Shown piece after piece: positions 1-8,422 of a DNA stretch of 64,000 nt. The notes under the pieces were generated by a model. It worked only from the letters and a program-made list of their open reading frames with translations. It was not told where the DNA came from and searched no databases. This DNA is from Bradyrhizobium barranii subsp. apii (GTDB lineage: Bacteria > Pseudomonadota > Alphaproteobacteria > Rhizobiales > Xanthobacteraceae): assembly GCF_011516635.5 (NCBI RefSeq), contig NZ_CP096255.1:4090501-4154500 (forward strand). The letters are read 5' to 3'. Within the stretch, counting starts at the first letter, position 1. Every line of letters starts with the position of its first letter. The position numbers were made by a program, and so were the translations under genes.

Positions 1-3000
1 TCCGGTGCGATCGGTGCGACGAGCGCCGTCGTCAACGGCGCGTCCACCCTGACCAACATCAATCCGCTGGTGATCCAGGCGACGGGGACGGTTCAGGCCA
101 ACGGCAGCGTCGACGGCGGTGTTCTCGACAGCGCCTCGGCCACCGGCACCTACATCATCCAGTCCAAGGGCGATTTGCGCCTCGGCACGGTCCAGTCGGC
201 CGGTGGCCCGGTCTTCCTTGAGGCGGCGGGCTCCGACAACAACCCGGCCAACATCCTGAACGGCCGGGCGGCGGTTGGTCTGACCCAGGCGCAGAGCCAG
301 CATCTTCAGGACGTTCAGGCGAGCCTCGACCTGCTCAGCGGCAATGCCGCCACCAACGCCGTCAACAGCTACCAGTCGATGGTGACGTCGGCCTACAACG
401 ACTACTTCCAGCTCAAGAACATCGCCTTCCCGAACGGCAGCACCTACAACCCGACCTCGGTGGGGCAGACGGTGCTGCGGGCGCAGGTGGCTGCCAAGCT
501 CGGCATCGATCCCGCGAACGTCACGACGACGCAGATGAAGACCGAGGCCACGACGCGGTTCCTGAGGGACCAGTTCCTGCTCGGCAAGATCACCACCGAC
601 GAGCTCAAGACCTCGCTGACGACGTTGCTGGGCAGCGCGCCCACAGATCCGCTGGGGACCGTGTTCGGCAGCTCGCTGTCGTCGACCCTGTTCACCAAGT
701 TGTTCGACGGCGTGGCGACAGCCAATCAGCGCATGCCGAGCAATACGGCGCTGCAGACGGCGCTTGGCGCCTATAATGTGAATTACAGCTACACGCTCGC
801 ATCGACCGAGCGGGTCTACAGCATCATCACCGCGGGCTCGCAGTGGACGCAGAGCCCGCTCGCCTACACGGTGTCGTCGTCGGCCGTCGGCGCGGCGCCG
901 CCGCCGATCGACGAGAACGTCGTCGCCAATGTCAGCGCCAACCAGATCATGCTCTACGCGCCGCGCGGCTCGGTCGGCAATTCGGCAGCGCCCCAGACGT
1001 TCACCTTCACCAGCGTCGATTCCTCGTCGCTGACGCCGGAGCAGAGGGGATTGCTCGCCACCGCCGGTCCCGGCCAGCTCACCGTCGGCGCGGTCACGGA
1101 CCCGACGACCCATGTCACGACCTATACGGTCAGCCTGTCGCAGCAGAACCTCGTCGTCGTCGACAACCCGATCGCGATCTCGGCCAAGGCACTGACGAAT
1201 ATCTATCTCGGCAGCAAGAACAGCCTCGCGCTCGGCGGCGTCACCGCCAATTACGGCCCGATCGGAGGGGCGCAGGCTAACGGCATCGAGGTGACCGGCC
1301 GCGGCGACGTCAAGCTCGACGCCGTGAACAGCATCTCCGCCAACGCAAGCGGGGCCGTGATATCAGGTGATATCGGCAACCTGACCCTGATCGCCGAGCA
1401 CGGCAATGTCGGTGCCCCCTCGGGGAGCGCTGGAAGCAACCCCGCGAACAATACGAACGCGCTTCAGATCGCATTCGCGGATCCGTCCAACGATCAGCTC
1501 GACCAGGTCTCGTCGGCGCAGGGCATCTACCTGAAGCAGACCACCGGCGATCTCATTCTCGGCAACATCGCCGCCGGCAATGCGATCCAGCTCGCCGCGA
1601 CCGGCAGCATCTATGCCGAAGCCGGCTTCACGGACCGTACGGCGATCCACATCCTGGGCGCCGACCTCGATCTGCGCGCCGGCGGCAATATCGGCTTCAA
1701 CGGCTCGACCTTCCAGCCGCTGCAGGTGAATATCTCCGGCGCGGTGACCGGCTCAGCGGTCGGCGACCTCAGCATCCTCGCCGTCACCGGCGATCTCATG
1801 GTCGGCACGAACGGCACCTATGGGACGCTGACGGCCGGCGGCGCGCTGACCCTCAACGCAGCGCGCGGCGGGCTCACCGTCAATGCCGACATCACCAGCG
1901 GCGGCCTGATGCAGCTGCTCGCCAACCGCGGCATGACCTTCGCGGCCGGCACCAGCGCTGCGCCGGTGGTTGCGACCAGCAGCTCGGACGGCGTCACCCT
2001 GGTTGCCGCGACGCTGACGATGGGCGCCTATTCGGCCATCAACGCGGCCGGCCTGATCTCGGTGACCACCACGGGCGATGCGACGATCGGCCAGCTGAAT
2101 TCGTCGCTGTCCTATGCGGCGGCCTCGAACGCACCCTCGATCATCGTCACCGCCGGCGGCGTCGCCTCGCTGGGCGCGATCATCGACAATGGCGACGGCC
2201 AGACCAAGTTCGTCGCATCCGGCGCGGGCGCCGAGCTGTCGCTGAGTGCATCGAACGGTATCGGAAGTGCCACGAGCCGGCTCGCCCTCAACGCCGTACA
2301 ATTGTCGGCGAGCGCGAGCGCCGGGGGCATCTACCTGAAGGCGCTGACCGACACCGAGGCGAGCCTGCTCTCCGCGGTGAGGGGCAACGTGGACATCATC
2401 GGCACCGGCGCGCTGACGCTCGACCAGGTGCTGGCGGGCACGGCGACCGGCGCGAGCGGCAGCTTCAGTGCCGTCGCGAACAACGGCAGCATCGTCATCG
2501 GGACCGCCGACAGCAGCGGCTCGCAGACGGTCCACGCGACCCAGAACGTGACGTTCAAGTCGCTGACGACGATCGGAAATGCCGGCGACGCCGGCAACAT
2601 TGACGTCACCGCCGACAACGGCTTCATCCTGGCGCAGACGGTGACGTCGGGCGGCGTGACCACGCTGGGCTCGGTCTCGGCCCACGGCTCGGCGACGCTG
2701 CTTGCGGCCACGACCATCACCGGCAACACGCTCGCCACCACGACCGGCTTGGCCGTGCTGACCGCGACCGGCCCGATCGACTGGAACACGCTCAACGTCG
2801 GGACGACGCTGGGCGCTACGGCAAGCCAGGGCAGCATCACCTTCCAGACCGCGCAGAGCGGCGGCACGCAGACCATCCGCGCCCATGACAATGTGAAGTT
2901 CAATGCGCTGACGACGACCGGCATCACCGGCGATGCCGGCAGCATCAACGTCACCGCCGACAACGGCTTCATCCTGGCGCAGACGGTGACGTCCGGCGGC

Positions 3001-4557
3001 GTGACGAGCCAGGGCTCGGTCTCGGCCAACGGCTCGGCGACGCTGCTTGCCGCCACGACCATCACCGGCAACACGCTCGCCGCCACGACCGGCTGGGGCC
3101 TGCTGACCGCGAGCGGTCCGGTCAACTGGAATGTCCTCAATGTCGGCACGACGCTGGGCGTGACTTCAAGCCAGGGCAGCATCACGTTCCAGACGGCGCA
3201 GAGCGGCGGCACGCAGACCATTCACGCCCACGACAACGTCACCTTCAACGCGCTGACGGCGACGGGCATCAACGGCGACGCCGGCAGCATCAACGTCAAT
3301 GCGGATAACGGTTTCATCCTGGCGCAAACAGTGATGTCGGGCGGCGTGCCAACGCTGGGCTCGGTCTCCGCCAATGACTCGGCGAGGCTGATCGCGGCGG
3401 GGACCAACACCGGTCATAACCTCACGGCCACGACCGGCAACGCAGTCCTGAGCGGCACCGTCGTTCGTTGGGATAATCTTAGCGCGGGCGGCACGCTCGA
3501 CGTCACCGCGACGGCCGGAGGGATCACCGTTGGCACCGCCATCAGCGGCGGCACGCAGACCCTGCATGCCGTCAACGATATCGTCTTCAGCCAGCTCACC
3601 ACGACCGGTATCCCGGGCGATGCCGGCGACCTCTACGTCAAGTCCGACACGGGCTCGCTCCGCGGCGGATCGATCACCGCCAACGGCGAGACGCGTTTCG
3701 ATGTGGCCGGATCGGTCTCGTTCGACCGGATCAGTGGCGACATCGTCAAGATGACGTCGTCGGGTGACCTGACGATCAACTGGGTCAGCGTCGTCCGGGA
3801 GCTCGACCTTGCGGCAGACACGATCAACGTCAGGGGCGAGCAGATCCGTTCGAATCCGGCGGTCCCGCTGATCATGAACATCACCGGCTATAACGGCGGC
3901 GTTGCGAAGTCCGCCAACATCTCGATCGATCCGGACAGCATCATCGTCAACCAGTTCAGGGTGGTAGACGCGAACTTCTGGACCGATGCGCACGCGGTCA
4001 CGATCCTGAACGGCTATGTGCCGGGCCAGCTCATGCTCACCACGGCGACCCAGCAGGTGCTCCTGAACAACCGCACGCTGGCGCCGATCAACGGGCCGAC
4101 GCTCCAGCTCTACCAGCCGGGCGGCGTGTTCACGATGAGCCAGATCGGCAACGCCAATGTCAGCAACGCCTATGTGGTGTTCTACACCGGCGACGTCTCG
4201 GCGAGCGTCACCAATTACGGGCCGACGCACACCTGCTGCTACGACTTCACCGGCGCCAGCATGGTGCGCAACATCCCGGTCGACGGCGAGGGTAAGGAGA
4301 GCATCGAGACCTGGCTCGCGAAGAAGGATGGCGGGACGTTCTATCTGCTCGGGCTCTCCGGCCAGGCGCGGCTCGATGCGCTGCTGACGCCGCGTCCGGT
4401 CGAGACCATCGGCTCCGGTCCTGCCGTCAACATCGAGGGACTGAGCGACCTGCGCAAGCTGCGCCGTCAGGGGCAGCGCGTGGGTCGCCCGGGCTGGAAG
4501 GATGCGGCGGTCGAGACGGCGAAGCCGTCCGTTGGCCGTCTCGCACAGGCATGGTAA
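1..4557 (+). CDS. Two-partner secretion exoprotein (TpsA, filamentous hemagglutinin-like), 3' part
   Basis: The reading frame is open from base 1, so the gene begins upstream; 1518 residues are visible. The protein is low in Cys and Lys and rich in Gly, Ala, Thr, Ser, Asn and Val, with many short GxxTLxA/GDLxL-type strand units, as expected of a secreted right-handed beta-helix adhesin. A degenerate 115-residue repeat is present about three times between bases 2485 and 3519. The usual N-terminal TPS secretion domain would lie outside the window. The last ~60 residues are basic and not repetitive. A TpsB transporter gene overlaps its stop by 7 nt, which strongly supports this role. Its ligand or function (adhesion, biofilm, contact-dependent toxin) cannot be told; no toxin domain is recognised at the C terminus. 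Confidence 0.8.
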   Translation, partial: SGAIGATSAVVNGASTLTNINPLVIQATGTVQANGSVDGGVLDSASATGTYIIQSKGDLRLGTVQSAGGPVFLEAAGSDNNPANILNGRAAVGLTQAQSQHLQDVQASLDLLSGNAATNAVNSYQSMVTSAYNDYFQLKNIAFPNGSTYNPTSVGQTVLRAQVAAKLGIDPANVTTTQMKTEATTRFLRDQFLLGKITTDELKTSLTTLLGSAPTDPLGTVFGSSLSSTLFTKLFDGVATANQRMPSNTALQTALGAYNVNYSYTLASTERVYSIITAGSQWTQSPLAYTVSSSAVGAAPPPIDENVVANVSANQIMLYAPRGSVGNSAAPQTFTFTSVDSSSLTPEQRGLLATAGPGQLTVGAVTDPTTHVTTYTVSLSQQNLVVVDNPIAISAKALTNIYLGSKNSLALGGVTANYGPIGGAQANGIEVTGRGDVKLDAVNSISANASGAVISGDIGNLTLIAEHGNVGAPSGSAGSNPANNTNALQIAFADPSNDQLDQVSSAQGIYLKQTTGDLILGNIAAGNAIQLAATGSIYAEAGFTDRTAIHILGADLDLRAGGNIGFNGSTFQPLQVNISGAVTGSAVGDLSILAVTGDLMVGTNGTYGTLTAGGALTLNAARGGLTVNADITSGGLMQLLANRGMTFAAGTSAAPVVATSSSDGVTLVAATLTMGAYSAINAAGLISVTTTGDATIGQLNSSLSYAAASNAPSIIVTAGGVASLGAIIDNGDGQTKFVASGAGAELSLSASNGIGSATSRLALNAVQLSASASAGGIYLKALTDTEASLLSAVRGNVDIIGTGALTLDQVLAGTATGASGSFSAVANNGSIVIGTADSSGSQTVHATQNVTFKSLTTIGNAGDAGNIDVTADNGFILAQTVTSGGVTTLGSVSAHGSATLLAATTITGNTLATTTGLAVLTATGPIDWNTLNVGTTLGATASQGSITFQTAQSGGTQTIRAHDNVKFNALTTTGITGDAGSINVTADNGFILAQTVTSGGVTSQGSVSANGSATLLAATTITGNTLAATTGWGLLTASGPVNWNVLNVGTTLGVTSSQGSITFQTAQSGGTQTIHAHDNVTFNALTATGINGDAGSINVNADNGFILAQTVMSGGVPTLGSVSANDSARLIAAGTNTGHNLTATTGNAVLSGTVVRWDNLSAGGTLDVTATAGGITVGTAISGGTQTLHAVNDIVFSQLTTTGIPGDAGDLYVKSDTGSLRGGSITANGETRFDVAGSVSFDRISGDIVKMTSSGDLTINWVSVVRELDLAADTINVRGEQIRSNPAVPLIMNITGYNGGVAKSANISIDPDSIIVNQFRVVDANFWTDAHAVTILNGYVPGQLMLTTATQQVLLNNRTLAPINGPTLQLYQPGGVFTMSQIGNANVSNAYVVFYTGDVSASVTNYGPTHTCCYDFTGASMVRNIPVDGEGKESIETWLAKKDGGTFYLLGLSGQARLDALLTPRPVETIGSGPAVNIEGLSDLRKLRRQGQRVGRPGWKDAAVETAKPSVGRLAQAW
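2485..3519 (+). repeat. Tandem 345-bp coding repeat (115 residues per unit), three copies
   Basis: Units begin at 2485, 2830 and 3175, each starting with a Gly-Ser-Ile motif. The landmark CAACGGCTTC/TAACGGTTTC falls at 2616, 2961 and 3306, giving an exact 345-bp period. Copies 1 and 2 are close in DNA sequence. Copy 3 has diverged in its second half and lost one codon, and a weaker partial fourth copy (GGITVGTAISGGTQTL) follows from about 3517. The repeat lies inside the exoprotein gene and keeps the frame. Confidence 0.9.
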
Positions 4558-6263
4558 CGAGATTCGGGATGCGGATTTGGGGGGCAGCGTTGGGGGTGGG
4601 GCTTGCAGCTTGCTGCATCGCCCCTTCGCGCGCGCAAGTGCCCTCGATCAATCCCGGCGTGATCCAGAACGACGTCGACCGGCAGCGCCGCCAGCTCGAA
4701 CAGCAGAGCGCGCCGCCCAAGCTCACCGGTCCCGCGGTGATCGGCGGCGAGCGGGAGAAGTCTGGGCTGCTGAAGCCGGGTGGGCCGAAATTCCGCCTGC
4801 GCAAGGTCGAGTTCGACGCGTCCAAGTTCATCACGCCGGCAGAGCTGGACGAGATCGCGAAGAAATATGTCGGCAAGAACGTCGACATCGCCGCGCTATT
4901 GCAGCTCGTTGCCGACATCAACGCTATCTACACCGAGCGCGGCATCGTCACGGGCATCGCGACGCTGCCGGACCAGGACGCCAAGGGCGGCATCGTCCGC
5001 GTCAAGCTGACCGAAGGCCGGCTGCAGAAGACGACCATCGAGGGCAACAAGCAGACCCGCACGGATTACATCCTTCAGCGTGTGAAGGAGCCCGAAGGCG
5101 AGGTCCTCGACGTTCCAAAGCTCAATCGCGACGTGATCTGGTTCAACCGGACCAACGACGTGCAGATCAAGGCGCTGCTCCAGCCTGGCACGAGTTTTGG
5201 CCTGACCGATCTCCAGTTCGCCGTGATCGAGCCGCCGGTCGACACCTTGCAACTCTTCACCGACAACCAGGGCGCGGAGAACACCGGGCGCTGGGAGGGC
5301 GGAGCCTTCTACAAGCGCCACGGCCTGTTCGGCGTCGACGACCGCCTGACCTTCTACGGCGTCCGCGCCGACGGCAATCTCAACGGCAACGCCGCCTACA
5401 GCATTCCGGTCAATCCCTGGGGTGGCCGCGTCGGCGTCAGCTATACCGAAGGCAAGATCAAGATCATCCAGGGACCGTTCGTCGCGCTCGACGTCACCGG
5501 ACGCTCGAGCCAGGCCGCGGTCAATTTCAGCCAGCCGGTCTGGGTGACGCAGAACTGGCTGATATTGCTCAACGCCGCCGAGACCGAGGGCAAGACGGTC
5601 AGCCGCTTCGCCACGGTCTCCGTGACCGACGACCATTACGACAAGGCCACCGCCGGGCTCTCGGTGACCAATTCCGGCAACACCTATTCGATCACGGTCT
5701 CGCCGGCGGTGAACTACATCACCTGGCATGATTATGTGCTCGGCAACAACCGCGCGTTCAACACCTATACCGGCTCGCTGATCGCGACCAGCGCGGCGGG
5801 GCCTCAGAATTTCAGCGCCAACGTGCTGGCCAGCTGGCAGTACACGCAGGAGAAGCTGCTGCCGGGCGACCAGATCTTCTCGATCGGCGGTCCCACCACC
5901 GTGCGCGGCTATCCCTCCAACTCCGCATCCGGCGACAGCGGCTATTATTTCAACGCCGAGCTGCACTACAATTGGTCGTCGTGGCTCAAGGGGTTCGACA
6001 CCTACATCTTCACCGACTGGGGTGCGGTCTATTCGACATTCCCGGGGGTTACCGAGCTCGCTTCGGTCGGCGTCGGCTTCTCATGGACCTATGCGTCGTT
6101 CATGACGTTCGAGGCGAATTACGCGACGCCGCTGAAGATGGCCGTCTCGACCCAGAACCATTACGAGGCCTATGGCCGCGTCATCTTCCGGCCGTTGTTG
6201 ATGTTCCAGAAGCAGGAGAGCCCCGCGCCGGTGGCGGCTGCCGCCGGCAAGAGCAGGTCGTAG
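4551..6263 (+). CDS. TpsB outer-membrane transporter (ShlB/FhaC/HecB family)
   Basis: The 570-residue product should be the outer-membrane pore that secretes the upstream exoprotein. An N-terminal export signal is visible (residues 1-28, cleavage after Ser-Arg-Ala). A Pro-rich linker follows, then a POTRA-type domain (about 80-160, FRLRKVEFDAS...) and a beta-barrel. The VRGY motif characteristic of the Omp85/TpsB L6 loop is present (TTVRGYPSNS). ATG 4551 overlaps the tpsA stop at 4555-4557, so the genes are probably translationally coupled, in the order exoprotein then transporter. Residues 18-21 (LAAC) also resemble a lipobox, but signal peptidase I cleavage after residue 28 is the more usual arrangement for the family. 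Confidence 0.88.
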   Translation: MVTRFGMRIWGAALGVGLAACCIAPSRAQVPSINPGVIQNDVDRQRRQLEQQSAPPKLTGPAVIGGEREKSGLLKPGGPKFRLRKVEFDASKFITPAELDEIAKKYVGKNVDIAALLQLVADINAIYTERGIVTGIATLPDQDAKGGIVRVKLTEGRLQKTTIEGNKQTRTDYILQRVKEPEGEVLDVPKLNRDVIWFNRTNDVQIKALLQPGTSFGLTDLQFAVIEPPVDTLQLFTDNQGAENTGRWEGGAFYKRHGLFGVDDRLTFYGVRADGNLNGNAAYSIPVNPWGGRVGVSYTEGKIKIIQGPFVALDVTGRSSQAAVNFSQPVWVTQNWLILLNAAETEGKTVSRFATVSVTDDHYDKATAGLSVTNSGNTYSITVSPAVNYITWHDYVLGNNRAFNTYTGSLIATSAAGPQNFSANVLASWQYTQEKLLPGDQIFSIGGPTTVRGYPSNSASGDSGYYFNAELHYNWSSWLKGFDTYIFTDWGAVYSTFPGVTELASVGVGFSWTYASFMTFEANYATPLKMAVSTQNHYEAYGRVIFRPLLMFQKQESPAPVAAAAGKSRS

Positions 6264-6282
6264 CGCGATTGCTTCTCTCTCC

Positions 6283-6366
6283 GTCATGGCCGGGCTTGTC
6301 CCGGCCATCCACGTTTTTCGACAGAGAAACCAGGACGTGGATGCCCGGGACAAGCCCGGGCATGAC
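6283..6366. repeat. Long inverted repeat, Bradyrhizobium-type palindromic intergenic element
   Basis: Arms at 6283-6313 and 6336-6366 are 31 nt each and complementary except for two symmetric positions, separated by 22 nt. Each arm also contains an internal smaller palindrome (CCGGGCTTGTCCCGG). It lies between the convergent ends of tpsB and bluB, where the RNA hairpin could serve as a bidirectional terminator. I see no transposase or target-site duplication. Confidence 0.8.
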
Positions 6367-6378
6367 GAACTCGCGGCC

Positions 6379-7011
6379 TCAACGCCGCAGCGTGAATTCC
6401 TCCGCGCCGCGCCGGTGTTCCCATTTCGCCTGCTCGAGCTCCGGCTGGTCGCATTCGACTTCCGGATAGCCGATGCAGAGATAGGCGATGAATTTCCAGG
6501 TCTCAGGCACGTCGAGAGTGGTGTGAACGCGCTCCGGATTGAGGATCGACACCCAGCCGATGCCGATGCCATCGGCGCGCGCGGCGAGCCACATCGCGGT
6601 GATCGCGGCGACCACGGAATATTCCGTCGTCTCCGGCATGGTCGCGCGGCCGAGGCCGTGGCCGATGTCGCTCGCCTTGTCCGCGAACACGGCGAGGTGA
6701 CCGGGCGCCTGTTCGAGACCGGACAGTTTTAGTGTGGCATAGCGCGCGGCGCGTTCGCCGGAGTAACAGTTCAGCGCATCGGCGTTGCATGCCCTGAAGT
6801 CGTCGATCACGTCGCGGCGTCGTGCGGCATCTTCAACGACAACGAAGCGCCAGGGCTGGCTCAGGCCGACCGAGGGTGAGAGACAGGCGGTCTCGATCAG
6901 GCGATCGATGGCGCCGGCCGGCAGCGGATCGGCGCGGAAGCGGCGCACATCGCGGCGCCACACGAACAGCTCGCGCAAATGTTGACGGAAGGTGTCGTCG
7001 AACTCGACCAT
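6379..7011 (-). CDS. bluB: 5,6-dimethylbenzimidazole synthase BluB
   Basis: BluB is an oxygen-dependent flavoenzyme that fragments reduced FMN to give 5,6-dimethylbenzimidazole, the lower ligand of cobalamin. The 210-residue product has the nitroreductase fold signature with the BluB-typical N terminus (FVWRRDVRRF) and PSVGLSQPWRFV near residue 46-57. I chose ATG 7011 (MVEFDDTF); the frame is open 38 codons further upstream, but that part overlaps cobS and looks unlike the family. It is the last gene of a minus-strand set, cobP-cobS-bluB, and its start lies just past the cobS stop (7016-7018). Confidence 0.93.
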   Translation of the reverse strand: MVEFDDTFRQHLRELFVWRRDVRRFRADPLPAGAIDRLIETACLSPSVGLSQPWRFVVVEDAARRRDVIDDFRACNADALNCYSGERAARYATLKLSGLEQAPGHLAVFADKASDIGHGLGRATMPETTEYSVVAAITAMWLAARADGIGIGWVSILNPERVHTTLDVPETWKFIAYLCIGYPEVECDQPELEQAKWEHRRGAEEFTLRR

Positions 7012-7015
7012 GGGA

Positions 7016-7798
7016 TCAGCCTCCCATCCGGAAGGATGCCGCCACCAGCAGAATGAGAATCTCGCCGGTCTGCTCGAATGCGCCGAGGATGTCGCCGGTC
7101 TGCCCGCCGATCTGGCGGATGGCAAGCCGCGCCAGCACCAAGCCGGCGAGGGACAGCAGGATCAGGCTGACCAGCGCCTTGCCAGGCCCGAGCGCGATGG
7201 CGAGGGCGAGCGTTCCGACAGCGAAAGCGATGGCGACGCTGCGGCCCGGCGGCGATCCCGCGCTTGCCGACAGTCCATCAGATCGTGCCGGCGGGACCAG
7301 CGACATGAAAGCCGGCACGCCCGCGCGGGCAGCAGTGTGCGCGGCGCACAGCGCGAGCGCGACGGCCCAGGGATTGGCGATCGCCGCGAGCGCGCTCCAG
7401 CGCAGACCGAACGACAGGATCAGCGCGCAGACGCCATAGGTTCCGATCCGGCTGTCGCGCATGATCTCGAGCTTGCGCTCGCGCGTCCGGCCGCCGCCGA
7501 GCCCGTCGGCGGTATCGGCAAGGCCATCCTCATGCAGCGCACCGGTGATGAGCGCGGTCGCGGCCAGCGTGAGCAGGGCGGCGAGGTTCGGTGTCAGTCC
7601 GAACCGGCTGGAGACCTTGTAGACCAAGGCGCCCGCGAGGCCGACCATCAGTCCCGCGACGGGGAGTGCCCAGGTCGATCGCGCGATGGCGCCGTCAGCC
7701 GCGGACTTCGACGATGCGACGGGGAGGATCGTCACGAACGATGCCGCCATCCTGAGATCGGCGATAATCTCTTTGAAAAGCTCGGCGCGCGGCATCAT
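7016..7798 (-). CDS. cobS: Adenosylcobinamide-GDP ribazoletransferase (cobalamin synthase)
   Basis: The enzyme joins adenosylcobinamide-GDP to alpha-ribazole (or its phosphate), the last joining step of nucleotide-loop assembly, and sits in the inner membrane. The 260-residue protein is strongly hydrophobic with several predicted membrane spans. It carries the conserved acidic motif HEDGLADTADGLGGG followed by RDSRIGTYG. The ATG at 7798 overlaps the cobP stop (ATGA); a second in-frame ATG follows directly. This gene is called cobV in the Pseudomonas denitrificans scheme and is unrelated to the chelatase subunit CobS. Confidence 0.93.
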   Translation of the reverse strand: MMPRAELFKEIIADLRMAASFVTILPVASSKSAADGAIARSTWALPVAGLMVGLAGALVYKVSSRFGLTPNLAALLTLAATALITGALHEDGLADTADGLGGGRTRERKLEIMRDSRIGTYGVCALILSFGLRWSALAAIANPWAVALALCAAHTAARAGVPAFMSLVPPARSDGLSASAGSPPGRSVAIAFAVGTLALAIALGPGKALVSLILLSLAGLVLARLAIRQIGGQTGDILGAFEQTGEILILLVAASFRMGG

Positions 7799-8301
7799 TT
7801 CAGTTTCATCGGCAGGCCGGCGACGACGAACTCGACTTCGTCGGAAACCGCCGCGATGACCTGGTTCATGATTCCGGCGGCGTCGCGATAGCTGCGCGCC
7901 AGCGCGTTGTCGGGCACGATACCGAGGCCGACCTCGTTGGTGACGAAAATGACGGGGCTCTTCTGGCCGCCCATGAAAGCGGCGAGCTTCATGAGTTCGT
8001 GTTCCCAGTCACGCCCCGCATGCATGATGTTGGAGAGCCACAAGGTCAGGCAATCCACCAGCCTTGGTCCGGCGCCATCGGTCTCGATCAGAGCCTGCAG
8101 GAGATCGAGTGGTACCTCTCGCTCGATCCAGTCGACGGCCGCGCGCTTGGCTCGATGCTTGGCGATGCGCACCTCCATTTCGGCATCGAGCGCCTCGGCC
8201 GTCGCGATGTAGATGGGCTGGCCCGGAAAACTGCGCGCGCGCTTTTCCGCGTGGGTGCTCTTGCCCGATCGTGCTCCGCCCGTGATCAAGATGACGGCCA
8301 T
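7795..8301 (-). CDS. cobP: Adenosylcobinamide kinase / adenosylcobinamide-phosphate guanylyltransferase
   Basis: This bifunctional enzyme phosphorylates adenosylcobinamide and then transfers GMP to form adenosylcobinamide-GDP. The 168-residue product has an N-terminal P-loop (GGARSGKST, residues 8-16). It also has the KHRAKR...W..E segment that in CobU enzymes holds the guanylylated histidine. The length is normal for the family (enterobacterial name cobU). The RNA upstream of the ATG reads AGGAGA, a good ribosome binding site. It is first in the minus-strand cobP-cobS-bluB group and divergent from cobD. Confidence 0.94.
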   Translation of the reverse strand: MAVILITGGARSGKSTHAEKRARSFPGQPIYIATAEALDAEMEVRIAKHRAKRAAVDWIEREVPLDLLQALIETDGAGPRLVDCLTLWLSNIMHAGRDWEHELMKLAAFMGGQKSPVIFVTNEVGLGIVPDNALARSYRDAAGIMNQVIAAVSDEVEFVVAGLPMKLK

Positions 8302-8422
8302 AAAGGTCTCCTGTGGGCCTGACTAATCACCAATCGCGGCCAAAGACAAAGCCGAAATCAGGCGGCCGGGGGCTTGCGCTCGGGCCGTGCTTTGCGCAAC
8401 AGGGGCGGGACAGGAGGTGGGC
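8302..8422. promoter_or_regulatory. Divergent intergenic region between cobP and cobD
   Basis: These 121 bases separate the divergent starts of cobP and cobD and must hold any promoters for both. AGGAGG at 8412-8417 is a strong ribosome binding site 5 nt before GTG 8423 and decides the cobD start proposed here. No riboswitch core is visible. Confidence 0.45.

Noticed and set aside
1753..2886. Minus-strand open frame of 377 codons inside the exoprotein gene
   Set aside because: Arg/Gly/Asp-rich shadow without motifs, opposite a coherent repeat protein.
2485..3519. Repeat array considered as CRISPR
   Set aside because: Units are 345 bp, contiguous without spacers, and in frame within a protein gene; no cas genes are present.
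6286..6732. Plus-strand frame across the palindromic element into bluB
   Set aside because: It runs antisense to bluB and has no recognisable domain or ribosome binding site.
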